From a virus: DNA of 39,802 nucleotides. The number at the start of each line of letters is the position of its first letter. Position 1 is the stretch's first letter. The position numbers and the translations under genes were made by a program. Below, in pieces: positions 8,029 to 16,298 of this stretch. Under the pieces are notes generated by a model, which was not told the DNA's origin, ran no database searches, and was given only the letters and a program-made list of their open reading frames with translations. Where the stretch lies: IMG/VR virus record IMGVR_UViG_3300037882_002393, positions 1 through 39,802 of that record; one strand, given 5' to 3'.

Positions 8029-8471
8029 GGTTTATAAATTTCTATATAGTTAGATAAATTAATTAAATGTTTTCGCATAAGAGGTTCGACTTCCTCCCAA
8101 TTTAAACCTCCAAGTCCGCACCCTAATGCAGGTATAGCAATGGATAAATCAGGTCTGTTAGCTAATATCGAGGATAACATCGTTAAAGAATTTTCCACCA
8201 ATAATAAAGACGATTTTTCTACCCATTTATCTTTTGTAACAACATGGAAAATAATTTTTCCATTTTCTTGTTCCAGAGATACATATATAGGATTATAAGG
8301 AGATATTGATCCATTTAAACATTTTTCTCTATAAACTCTATAATTTATAGGGAATTTTTGTTTAAACTTTAAGGCAAGACCAGCACCCATGACCCCTTCA
8401 CAATTTACAGGGTTTACTAATGCTTCACATTTTGATTTAAATATATCACCTTGTTTAAGTATAATTGTCAT
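8019..8471 (-). CDS. DarG/TARG1-like macrodomain protein
   Basis: A 150-residue single-domain macro protein predicted to bind ADP-ribose and possibly remove it from nucleic acid or protein. Seen in the sequence: the ALVNPVNCEGVMGAGLALKF phosphate-binding segment, a TKDKW motif with Lys80 at the place of the catalytic lysine of DarG/TARG1-type macrodomains, and the second loop AIPALGCGLGGLNW. These features are closer to the DarG antitoxin macrodomain than to MacroD enzymes. No DarT toxin gene is nearby, so it is a stand-alone version. DarT ADP-ribosylates thymine in DNA and DarTG is a known anti-phage system, hence a counter-defence role is a reasonable inference. Its start overlaps the DUF4326 stop (ATGA), so the two are coupled. 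MGAG here replaces the MGKG common in DarG. Confidence 0.9.
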   Translation of the reverse strand: MTIILKQGDIFKSKCEALVNPVNCEGVMGAGLALKFKQKFPINYRVYREKCLNGSISPYNPIYVSLEQENGKIIFHVVTKDKWVEKSSLLLVENSLTMLSSILANRPDLSIAIPALGCGLGGLNWEEVEPLMRKHLINLSNYIEIYKPLY

Positions 8472-8764
8472 TCATCACCTTTTTTAATTTCTAAAAATTT
8501 TGCTACCAAGATGTCTCCATGACATTTTTGAGGTTTACAAAAACACACTAGATTTTTACCTTCTAAGTTTAAAATATCTTGTTTTGTTATGTTTCCCATC
8601 TCTATCTGTTGGTCTAAAAAACCCCTGTATTTAGCTATAACCTGATCTCTACAGGTACTTTTATCTAAAACAAATGGATTCCCAAATTTACTTGGTCGCC
8701 CAATATAAACATCGTTATTTTCTGGTATGTGTTTATATTTATTTACAACTTTAGGTATTGTCAT
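8468..8764 (-). CDS. DUF4326 family protein
   Basis: A 98-residue protein with both family hallmarks: VYIGRPSKFGNPF near residue 20 and the C-terminal LVCFCKPQKCHGDIL segment with its conserved Cys and His. DUF4326 proteins are common in phages; their activity is not established as far as I know, though the conserved Cys/His pattern suggests a metal site or catalytic center. It is followed without a gap by the macrodomain gene (four-base overlap), which makes a shared pathway, perhaps nucleotide or ADP-ribose chemistry, plausible but unproven. An AGAGGTG ribosome site precedes ATG 8764, inside the end of a possible short upstream peptide. Confidence 0.9.
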   Translation of the reverse strand: MTIPKVVNKYKHIPENNDVYIGRPSKFGNPFVLDKSTCRDQVIAKYRGFLDQQIEMGNITKQDILNLEGKNLVCFCKPQKCHGDILVAKFLEIKKGDE

Positions 8765-8767
8765 CCA

Positions 8768-8824
8768 TCACCTCTTTGTTTCTAGCATTGTGTTTACCTT
8801 TAAAATATGATAATTGTCTGACAT
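8768..8824 (-). CDS. possible 18-aa leader peptide upstream of DUF4326
   Basis: The only untranslated gap in this tightly packed stretch (8765-8835) holds an ATG at 8824 preceded by AGGA at a proper distance, followed by 18 codons (MSDNYHILKVNTMLETKR) and TGA three bases before the DUF4326 start. That spacing fits translational coupling with DUF4326. Too short for any statistical support from coding pattern, so it may be fortuitous. Confidence 0.3.
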   Translation of the reverse strand: MSDNYHILKVNTMLETKR

Positions 8825-8835
8825 TGTTTCCTAAA

Positions 8836-9522
8836 TTAAAAATCATAATTGCCCTCTGTTTCTAAAGGATATTTTAAATCGCATCCAATAAAATTTCTAT
8901 TAATTTCTTGACATATTTTCAATATAACTCCGCTTCCCATGCAAGGATCGAGTACCAAATCATCTGGATCAGTTACGGCTTGAATAAGCTCTTTTTGAAT
9001 ATTATAAGGTTTTTGATGAGTATGTATTTTATCAGTTATTTTTTCTGATAAGACATTCCTGATATTATGTAACTTCCAATTAGCCTTTGATAAAGATTTC
9101 TTTATTGGGGTTTTTTGTACTATCAGACAATATTCGGCTACATTTCTGAGTCTATAGCCCATCCCCATCTTTTCTTTATTCCAAGTTAATAAATCTACAG
9201 TTTTTAAATGCGTATCTTCGAACCAATGCTGTACACCCTCCACAAGATGGAATTTGTCTACCCATAAAAATAGATACCCATTTGGTTTTAAAACCCTATT
9301 TATTTCTTTTATATTGGATTTAATTGTGTCGTCTGACATTTGCTTGAGGTCAACACGTTCTTTCCCTCTATTTTCCCCTTCATTACCATATCCCATTTTG
9401 TCAAGAATTCCACGATATTGTGGATCGAACACTGTTAAAGATATTGCTTCATTATCAATAAGTGAAAACAACCCACTACAATCCATAATATTATATTTAT
9501 TGATTAGACTGCCTATATCCAT
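8836..9522 (-). CDS. DNA N6-adenine methyltransferase, beta-like order
   Basis: A 228-residue methyltransferase with the catalytic motif IV first, DPQY (residues 33-36, in place of the usual DPPY), a central region that would hold target recognition, and the S-adenosylmethionine-binding motif I late, DPCMGSG (192-198), preceded by the HQKP segment normal for this class. The order IV...I is that of beta-type adenine or N4-cytosine methyltransferases. No partner restriction enzyme is visible, so this is an orphan phage methyltransferase, probably protecting phage DNA against host restriction. Recognition sequence cannot be read from the protein. The ATG overlaps the stop of the upstream gene (TAATG). 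Confidence 0.9.
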   Translation of the reverse strand: MDIGSLINKYNIMDCSGLFSLIDNEAISLTVFDPQYRGILDKMGYGNEGENRGKERVDLKQMSDDTIKSNIKEINRVLKPNGYLFLWVDKFHLVEGVQHWFEDTHLKTVDLLTWNKEKMGMGYRLRNVAEYCLIVQKTPIKKSLSKANWKLHNIRNVLSEKITDKIHTHQKPYNIQKELIQAVTDPDDLVLDPCMGSGVILKICQEINRNFIGCDLKYPLETEGNYDF

Positions 9523-9824
9523 TAAAATATTCCTGATAAAAATGTTATTTTCTCTACTTCTGAGAGTGTTCTTTTTAATACACTATTCATTTCTTTTAAA
9601 TCAGCTACTGGTTTATACCGCAACCTATCCGACTGGAAAGTTGCAAATTCCCTTTCTAAATGGGTTAAGACCCCATCAACTAAAAGAATTATATTTTCGT
9701 CCTTGAGGAGTGAAAAAAGTTTCTCATGTTTATATCGAACCCCTTTTATGGATTCTATCAATTCAAAATTTTCAGTAAATAGGGAATTATATTCATTTAT
9801 ATCTAAAAGACGTGTATTTAACAT
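9522..9824 (-). CDS. hypothetical protein, 100 aa
   Basis: A 100-residue frame between DHFR (two-base gap) and the methyltransferase (one-base overlap), so it is almost certainly translated in the same unit. It is hydrophilic and mostly helical in appearance, with one hydrophobic strand-like stretch (NIILLVDGVL) near the middle and no cysteine, signal or membrane segment. I do not recognise a family. Confidence 0.75.
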   Translation of the reverse strand: MLNTRLLDINEYNSLFTENFELIESIKGVRYKHEKLFSLLKDENIILLVDGVLTHLEREFATFQSDRLRYKPVADLKEMNSVLKRTLSEVEKITFLSGIF

Positions 9825-9826
9825 AA

Positions 9827-10306
9827 TTAGTTCCTCGTGAATTTATAAAAATTTGCATTATCGGATTTTTTAGACAGCTCTCTCACTGTCTTTTTCCAAC
9901 CCTTAAAATCATAATCAAAAACAGTATCGCCCGAATATTCGCCATACACTTCTGTAACATATGCCTTTTTTATAAATGGAAGGAATGTATTGTATGTTTT
10001 AGCACCACCTATGACAAATAAATCCTTGTCACTATGATTTTGCTCATACCATGACAATATATTTAAATATGACCAAGACGTAAAGTCGGCTCCTACTATC
10101 GTCTTTGAGGAAAGAACTATATTAACCCTATCTTTTAAGGGTTTTTTAGGCAAACTTAACCATGTATTCTTACCCATAACAACAACATGACCTTGTGTTA
10201 GTCTTTTAAAATCATCTAAATCTTCGGGTAAATCCCATAAAAGTTTATTTTCGTTGCCAATTACGCCATTTGTCGTTCGTGCTACTATCAGTTTTATTTG
10301 TCCCAT
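9827..10306 (-). CDS. folA: dihydrofolate reductase
   Basis: Reduces dihydrofolate to tetrahydrofolate with NADPH, supporting thymidylate synthesis during phage DNA replication. The 159-residue length is typical. Visible landmarks are GVIGNENKLLWDLPEDL with the active-site acid at Asp29, VMGKNTWLSLP for NADPH binding, NIVLS, and FVIGGAKTYNTFLP near the C-terminal part. I start at ATG 10306 behind AGGAG; a TTG just before it is less likely. A thymidylate synthase is not in this window, so the host's or one outside the window would be used. It follows the tail-tip gene by about 40 bases and shares its direction, so it is probably expressed from the late transcript. Confidence 0.95.
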   Translation of the reverse strand: MGQIKLIVARTTNGVIGNENKLLWDLPEDLDDFKRLTQGHVVVMGKNTWLSLPKKPLKDRVNIVLSSKTIVGADFTSWSYLNILSWYEQNHSDKDLFVIGGAKTYNTFLPFIKKAYVTEVYGEYSGDTVFDYDFKGWKKTVRELSKKSDNANFYKFTRN

Positions 10307-10347
10307 CAATGACTACTCCTTTTACGTATATTAAGCAATTTTTATGC

Positions 10348-12753
10348 CTAAATCGCGGTAAACGTTCTATGCTCAAAAAACAATGATTTAATCGAATTTA
10401 ATTCAGCGTATACTTTTAAATCTATGACACCAGTGGCAAAAACTACGGACGCACTTGTACCAGTACCTAGATTCTGAGTATTCAAAGACCCCCCGTTGAC
10501 AGTCCACTCGGCTATATAGTTGGTTGTTGAAACAGGTGTTTCGTCCCCGTCTCCAGCTCTATGTAATAATGTTTTAGATTTTTCCCTACGCTCCCATGTA
10601 AGTGGTATTGACCCAGCCGTCACAGAAAGTGGGTGACTAACACCATCGACCGTTAGACTTGTTGGACAGTATGCCCTCGATGCCCTAGCGTCTAAATCTA
10701 TTGTTCTTATAGTACAACTTGTTAAGTCCAACGACTGTGTTGCGGTATTAGGTCTGAGTTTTACGTCCATACTAGAAGACCCTACACTTAGGTTCTCTGC
10801 GAAGCGATTGCTTAGATCGTCTAAAAACCAAACCCTTGAATCAACAATATGAGCCTCCTTAGCAGTATCCATTAACGCCCTCCAAACATTGTTGAGGGTA
10901 TAAGTACCATTAAGATTATCTGTAAAACTTTCGTAAGAAAAAATCTCATTATTTATTTTTATAAGATTTGTTCCGAACTCCCGTATTTCGCTCGGAGTTG
11001 CTGTGTTGAAGCTAGTAATGTTAGATACATCTTTTAAAATTATAGATGATCCATAATAGTTCCCAGTTATGGGTACTGCAGTATGAACCCTCGCATGTGA
11101 AGCGAAAACGACATTCTCTAAATCCTCTAAGAAAATAGAATCAGCTTCATAATAAGTATCAAATGTCGATTGGGTCGCATTTATCGCTAACGCATTATAT
11201 ACTAAATAGCTGCCTTCTACAGCATAGCTAGACCCAGTCATATTGTTCCGTAGTGCTAATAGCCATCTTGGAGATTCAAAAATATCGTAGTTGCTAATAT
11301 CTATAGGAGTGAAGTCTTCCTCTATAAACCCACTGTTAGGCAATGAAAATCCAGAACTATCAGAGAAAGTATCCTCTGCAAATTCTAAATAAATGTTAGG
11401 AGAAGAATCATCTCCATAATCAATCTTAGATACCCTACATATCAATTCCGAAATAGAATATTTAGCATAGGTTAATTTAAAAACGCTACCCGGTAATAAA
11501 GAATGTGATTTTCTATTAACAACCAATCTACCTTTAAATCTAGGTTTCTGGTAATTCACGATTTGTCTAGCAGCAAGTTTAGCAGCAATTGTCTTGTCAT
11601 ATACCAAATCAAATGTTGTAGAGTAGGTTTCTATCTTATTCTGCATAGAAATTATAGCATCGTTCTGAAAAACGACCGTCTTTTCAAAATAACTATCAGA
11701 CCGATCTTTAAATTGGGCTTGGATGCGTCCTTTCATATTATTCCAAGTCTCAATTGATATGTCAGATAGAGATACTATTTGATCGTCATCAATTATGGGT
11801 AGGCTAGAAGGTACATAATCATTACGGATTAACTTTATCTCTATTTTACCAGTTCTAAAATTTTCATAAAGAATACCATCTATAATTTCTAATATTTTAT
11901 TGGCGACTGTTTCGAAAGAATCAGATGTTGGTACAAAACAACTCAACCAAATATCTTCACTTATCAATGTAGAAACGGCATCTCCCCAACTGACGCTATC
12001 GATCCTGCTGTTGGCAATTCCAACCCTACCAGTGGGGGATATAAGTAAGTTATATAGTATTTCCATAGGACTTAAATCATTACCATCTGGAGAGGTTCCA
12101 GCACCTAAAACATTCGGTAATGATTGTACTTCCGCCGAGATTGTAGGTATAACAATATTGCCTCCGCCAAACCCAGCTTCTAAAAGTAAAGGTTGCTCAC
12201 CGACAAGATACATTATATTTCTATAGCCGACTTGAAAACCTGATTTTGTCGTTAAATATGTATTATCAGGTTGAGATGGTGAACCAGAATAAAACCTAAA
12301 ATTACCAACTACCCCACCGCCTTTCTTATATCCACCTAAAACATTTGGGGCAGAAACATTAAATAACGACCCGTTGCCAATTTGGCTACCAGACCAAATT
12401 TGTTTATCTTTATTAACAAATATTTTCTTCAAAGACGCTGTGGTTGGGTAATTAGATATACCAAGTGCTAACGCAAATCCTAGATAAATCTGTTGAGCCA
12501 CATCAACTTTAGTACTACTGAATAAACCAGTCTTATGTTTCTCTCTTATTATAACCGACCTAAAGTCGCCATGCCACAAGAAGGTGGGGTTTTCAACAAG
12601 AACTGTCCCCAGAATAATATTAACAGGCACGCCCTGATCTATTTTCGGAACGTCCACGTCTTTAAAGGTCGATGCTCTAGCTCTATTCGTTTTTGGTTTA
12701 GGGGCTAATAGACTTAATATAAGTGAAGCGACGAAAAATATAATAGCGAACAT
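10348..12753 (-). CDS. tail tip / central tail hub protein
   Basis: An 801-residue tail protein of the phage-tail family that includes gene transfer agent and lambda J-like hub proteins. The N-terminus has a hydrophobic stretch (residues 1-16) followed by a basic region and then VPVNIILGTVLVENPTFLWHGD, the signature of this family. The middle part has beta-rich baseplate-hub features and the C-terminus looks immunoglobulin-like, as in receptor-contacting tail tips. It is the last gene of the tail operon and follows the Cys-rich gpL-like protein with a one-base overlap, the same order as in lambda-type and gene-transfer-agent tails. Likely role: tip of the tail, host contact and start of DNA delivery. 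No peptidoglycan hydrolase motif seen in it. Confidence 0.8.
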   Translation of the reverse strand: MFAIIFFVASLILSLLAPKPKTNRARASTFKDVDVPKIDQGVPVNIILGTVLVENPTFLWHGDFRSVIIREKHKTGLFSSTKVDVAQQIYLGFALALGISNYPTTASLKKIFVNKDKQIWSGSQIGNGSLFNVSAPNVLGGYKKGGGVVGNFRFYSGSPSQPDNTYLTTKSGFQVGYRNIMYLVGEQPLLLEAGFGGGNIVIPTISAEVQSLPNVLGAGTSPDGNDLSPMEILYNLLISPTGRVGIANSRIDSVSWGDAVSTLISEDIWLSCFVPTSDSFETVANKILEIIDGILYENFRTGKIEIKLIRNDYVPSSLPIIDDDQIVSLSDISIETWNNMKGRIQAQFKDRSDSYFEKTVVFQNDAIISMQNKIETYSTTFDLVYDKTIAAKLAARQIVNYQKPRFKGRLVVNRKSHSLLPGSVFKLTYAKYSISELICRVSKIDYGDDSSPNIYLEFAEDTFSDSSGFSLPNSGFIEEDFTPIDISNYDIFESPRWLLALRNNMTGSSYAVEGSYLVYNALAINATQSTFDTYYEADSIFLEDLENVVFASHARVHTAVPITGNYYGSSIILKDVSNITSFNTATPSEIREFGTNLIKINNEIFSYESFTDNLNGTYTLNNVWRALMDTAKEAHIVDSRVWFLDDLSNRFAENLSVGSSSMDVKLRPNTATQSLDLTSCTIRTIDLDARASRAYCPTSLTVDGVSHPLSVTAGSIPLTWERREKSKTLLHRAGDGDETPVSTTNYIAEWTVNGGSLNTQNLGTGTSASVVFATGVIDLKVYAELNSIKSLFFEHRTFTAI

Positions 12754-13556
12754 TATCCGATACCCCCTATAGCTGGATTTTTGGTGGGTAGAGTAGGCAT
12801 GCCTCCAAAATTAAGGTTATTACCCCGAGCAGAGCATGTAGTGTATGATCGATCGCACCCCGCAGTTAATGTAACACTTAATCCATTAAACGCTCCTTTA
12901 AGTGGAGCATTTAAGATCAGATTATTAGAAAGCTGACTCAGTATTAATCTTTTTTCACCATTTGAAGTATTCCATATAACTCCGTTATCAAAAAACCCAT
13001 CAGGCTTACCCCCAGTGCTAGATACTGTTATAGAGGTAGACTGGACGAAGGTTATATCCGATATAACGGTATATGATGCCATATTGATGGCACAATTGCT
13101 GCCCCCAAATATATGATTACAACTTGTTGTAAAAAGAAAATTAGGTATTTCCTGATTATATGCTATACCTAAAATTGATCCCACTGTCACTTTTCCTATA
13201 TTATTTTCCAAAGCATTAGAAAGAACTTCGCCAGTAAAATATGTTATGACTTCTGGATCAGATAGGTGTTTTCTATATATGTTTACCACTATTCTAGCTG
13301 GGGCAGTCGCTATAACCTGTTCCTTACAATAAGAACAATCGTAAGGTAGTTGAATCTCCATTGTATCTAAAGCATCATTAGAGGTCATCACCAGCTCATT
13401 ACGAGTAATAGATAGTGGCAAATAAGTATTACCTAAGTATGTTTGTGAGGCAACGTATGATGTATATCTATAGGTTTGTCCAGTAGAACAAACAAATTCA
13501 TACATCTCTATAGGGAGACCACCTTCTAAACTCTCTTCAACTGAATTATAGCTCAT
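12753..13556 (-). CDS. BR0599/DUF2163-type tail protein, gpL-like
   Basis: A 267-residue tail assembly protein. The C-terminal half has the family signature: Cys146 and Cys155 in SCNHIFGGSNC and Cys234 and Cys241 in GCDRSYTTC, followed by NNLNFGGMPTLPT. Lambda gpL, the functional counterpart, holds an iron-sulfur cluster on four cysteines, so the same is inferred here. The N-terminal half is beta-rich and includes the Y.LGNTYLPLSITR segment common to the family. It lies between the 564-aa tail protein (four-base overlap, ATGA) and the tail hub (one-base overlap), which fits a baseplate component joining the distal tail ring to the hub. Confidence 0.85.
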   Translation of the reverse strand: MSYNSVEESLEGGLPIEMYEFVCSTGQTYRYTSYVASQTYLGNTYLPLSITRNELVMTSNDALDTMEIQLPYDCSYCKEQVIATAPARIVVNIYRKHLSDPEVITYFTGEVLSNALENNIGKVTVGSILGIAYNQEIPNFLFTTSCNHIFGGSNCAINMASYTVISDITFVQSTSITVSSTGGKPDGFFDNGVIWNTSNGEKRLILSQLSNNLILNAPLKGAFNGLSVTLTAGCDRSYTTCSARGNNLNFGGMPTLPTKNPAIGGIG

Positions 13557-15247
13557 TGATTGATCCTTGTAACATCAAAATTAATAGAAAACCTACCACC
13601 ACTATAATGTGTAACAGATATATTGTCACTGGATTTCGTTATTTGTAAGAAAGAAATTCTACTTATATTAACTCCATTGACAGTATTTGGTAAATTAGCA
13701 TCTAAAGTTAATACTGTATAGCCCGCTACATCATTAACTGCTGTTAGTACTTTTCTAGCAATGAAAGTAGTTGTACCAGTTTCGGCATTCATGATAGCTA
13801 AGCGTACATGGTTGGGGGACGTATTAAACCAATTTGTAAAACGTGGGCTTTGTTTTATTTTTATACTACCTGAATTTAGAGGGGGTATCTCGTACAGCTC
13901 TAAGTCATACCTCCACGTAGACATGAGAAATTTTTTACCACCACCTTTTACTGTATAAAAAAACTGTTTCCAAAATCTATAAGACGAATTTACAGATGAA
14001 AACTCTATACTTTCTTGGATTTCAGGGTATTCCCAAAAAGTATATCGAGTTTGTTTCTGGTTGAAGTCTATCACCTCTTGATTTATTTCAAACGTTTCAG
14101 TGGAGGTATCCCCACTATAAACATTTTGCATATAGAGTATAGGCATACTATCATATGTCGGTACCGCCGTTGTGTTCGATAAATCCTTACTTTCCTGATC
14201 TACACCAGATAAAGACACCACAGACGCATTAATCGGATAATATTCTAAACTAGGGGATGACTGTGGTATTCCCGTAGCTGTATAATAGATATATGTGGTT
14301 GATGCAGGATATGTTGCTTGTAGTGGGTTTTTTATTGTAATGGATGATCCACTTACTACAATATTGACTATTACGATTTCCCCAGTCCTCGTTGCAGTAT
14401 TGTATATGAATAAAGTTTGATTTGGTAAGACTTTAAAGTCAGTATTTATAAAGTTTATTGTACTAGTAGATATTAAAGCATCACTTGTTATTTGTTGAAA
14501 GTCGTCCCATAAAGGTACTGATTGAAGAGATTTTAGGTTAGAAAGGAGTTTCTCATATAGCACCCGCATATCCGCAGTTTTAGAAAGCACGATCTGGTAA
14601 TCATAAGAAATTCTAGGAAATTCTCTTCTGGAAACTCTCTGTTCGGTCTGGTTATTTGATTTAGATACCTCCGTTAAAAATTCCCATCCTATCTTTATAG
14701 GACTTTCTGGTAGTTGCGATATAAGCCTACTAGTAGTTGCTTCAAAATTTAAAGTCCCGAACCCGTATGTAAAATAAAATAATATAGTTTCTTGCGTATA
14801 GGGTGCGGCATTTCCTGTCAACGATAAACTCACGGTCTTCATAAACAAAGGCAAATATCCGTCAGGAGGTGTTATGTTTACGATCAAACCGGGAGAAGTA
14901 ATCGATGATATTCCAGTTAATACGTTTGTTCTTCCATAAGCATTCCAAATTTTAAATTCAATTGGTATATTGATTTCAGGATTGGTTACGTTTAAAATGC
15001 TTGGTACGACCCATATCCTTTCATAATATTGATTATTACTATTAAAAGGTTCGTAAAATGATTCACCCGATAATGGCGAAAATACTGATGTTACGGAAAA
15101 AGTAGCGGGAGTAGTACCACTTGATACAATCCCAATAGGTACAACACTCCTGTTACTATAATTATCGGACGCATAGTCTCTATCTGTTGAAGGATAGGGG
15201 GGTGCTGGTGGGCTGGGGTCTACGGTCTTATAAAAACCCGCCGTCAT
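13553..15247 (-). CDS. distal tail protein, large
   Basis: A 564-residue beta-rich protein that I place only by context and a few family traits. The segment VSRREFPRISYDYQIVLSKTA followed by a SVPLWDDFQ stretch recalls the tail proteins found upstream of BR0599-type proteins in proteobacterial siphophages, which form the distal tail ring or baseplate. The N-terminal 180 or so residues are Pro/Ser/Thr-rich, extended and Ig-like. The start follows directly after the fibre-like gene (15249) and its end overlaps the BR0599-type gene by four bases. Function as a distal tail or baseplate component is inference. Confidence 0.65.
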   Translation of the reverse strand: MTAGFYKTVDPSPPAPPYPSTDRDYASDNYSNRSVVPIGIVSSGTTPATFSVTSVFSPLSGESFYEPFNSNNQYYERIWVVPSILNVTNPEINIPIEFKIWNAYGRTNVLTGISSITSPGLIVNITPPDGYLPLFMKTVSLSLTGNAAPYTQETILFYFTYGFGTLNFEATTSRLISQLPESPIKIGWEFLTEVSKSNNQTEQRVSRREFPRISYDYQIVLSKTADMRVLYEKLLSNLKSLQSVPLWDDFQQITSDALISTSTINFINTDFKVLPNQTLFIYNTATRTGEIVIVNIVVSGSSITIKNPLQATYPASTTYIYYTATGIPQSSPSLEYYPINASVVSLSGVDQESKDLSNTTAVPTYDSMPILYMQNVYSGDTSTETFEINQEVIDFNQKQTRYTFWEYPEIQESIEFSSVNSSYRFWKQFFYTVKGGGKKFLMSTWRYDLELYEIPPLNSGSIKIKQSPRFTNWFNTSPNHVRLAIMNAETGTTTFIARKVLTAVNDVAGYTVLTLDANLPNTVNGVNISRISFLQITKSSDNISVTHYSGGRFSINFDVTRINQ

Positions 15248-15248
15248 A

Positions 15249-16298
15249 TTATGTCACCTTTTTTACTAAAAGGGCAAAATATTGAGATGAATTTCTAATA
15301 GTAGACGAAACTTCCCCACTAGGTATTTTTATAACTGAATCTTTTTTCCTAAAAGGAAATATTTGATAAGTATCGCTTCCATATGTTATTTCATCTCCGG
15401 GATTTTGATTTTTTATATTGCCAACACCGATATTGGGGGCAGAACCAACATGCCAATAACTTGTCGCTAAACTAGGAAATTTTACATTAAATAGAATGGG
15501 GAATATGGCTGTTGATCCGGTATGTGATACAATACCACCAACCATACCTAGAGACCAATAATTCATCCGGTTATATAGGAGATTGCCGTATATATAATCT
15601 CGATCCATTAGCCCTTGACAAGCGTCCCCAAATGCAAATGGGGTCGCATACTGTCCCCCACCACCATATGCTTGTTGTCCTTTATAGTTTACGCATACAT
15701 TCGCAATTTGATCTAAATAATCTCCGACAAAACGGTGTACTGACCCCCTAAAATCAGCATCATTCCTAGAACTATAAGTAAGAGACGTAGCCCACCAAAC
15801 GTAATAACTCGCAAACATATATGCCCCAGCCCCTGCTGCGGTAACGTTACTAGATGTCTCGGACAATCCAAAGGAAAAATGTGTCCAATGCCCTGCTCTT
15901 GTCTCCACAAAAACATGGACGTAAGGAAAGGTAGCTCCCGACCCACTGGTATGGATATGATATGTCATATTAATATTCGCTAAATCATTCGCCCTAACAA
16001 CGTTCGATGCTGTTGTTGATGTTACATTACTTTCAGGCTGAGACGTGAAACTCGTTCCTGAAAAAGACGTGCTTAGTGCCATGACTACCCTACCATCTGT
16101 TCTGGAGATGGAATAAGCGTCATTAAAAGTACTAGATACATATTGAAACCTTGCGTATACTGTTCCAATAGACAGTCCCATCATACCACCGGAACTAAAA
16201 TTATCTACAAATACAGACCATCCGTCTGTAATAGCCGCATTCTTAACCTGTAGCATTAACGCATTTATATCTGCTGCGGTACCTGTATAATAAGCCAT
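15249..16298 (-). CDS. virion structural protein, fibre-like paralog A
   Basis: A 349-residue protein rich in Ser, Thr, Gly and aromatic residues, with no charge clusters or known catalytic motif. It is related to its upstream neighbour: both start MA..TGT and place a Gly-Trp pair about 27 residues in, both have a PI.LFNV-like motif in the last third, and both end with a GSDTYQIF / GANTYRVF segment and a short hydrophobic C-terminus. The composition suits an exposed tail or tip appendage. The ATG is coupled to the upstream stop by a one-base overlap. Exact role unknown; similar tandem genes occur in tail modules of siphophages. Confidence 0.6.
   Translation of the reverse strand: MAYYTGTAADINALMLQVKNAAITDGWSVFVDNFSSGGMMGLSIGTVYARFQYVSSTFNDAYSISRTDGRVVMALSTSFSGTSFTSQPESNVTSTTASNVVRANDLANINMTYHIHTSGSGATFPYVHVFVETRAGHWTHFSFGLSETSSNVTAAGAGAYMFASYYVWWATSLTYSSRNDADFRGSVHRFVGDYLDQIANVCVNYKGQQAYGGGGQYATPFAFGDACQGLMDRDYIYGNLLYNRMNYWSLGMVGGIVSHTGSTAIFPILFNVKFPSLATSYWHVGSAPNIGVGNIKNQNPGDEITYGSDTYQIFPFRKKDSVIKIPSGEVSSTIRNSSQYFALLVKKVT

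Noticed and set aside
8019-8764. Complete DarTG toxin-antitoxin pair
   Set aside because: The neighbour of the macrodomain is DUF4326, which lacks any DarT-like sequence; no other toxin candidate nearby.
9254-9706. 150-aa plus-strand frame across methyltransferase and the next gene
   Set aside because: It covers two well-supported minus-strand genes and has the composition of an antisense shadow.
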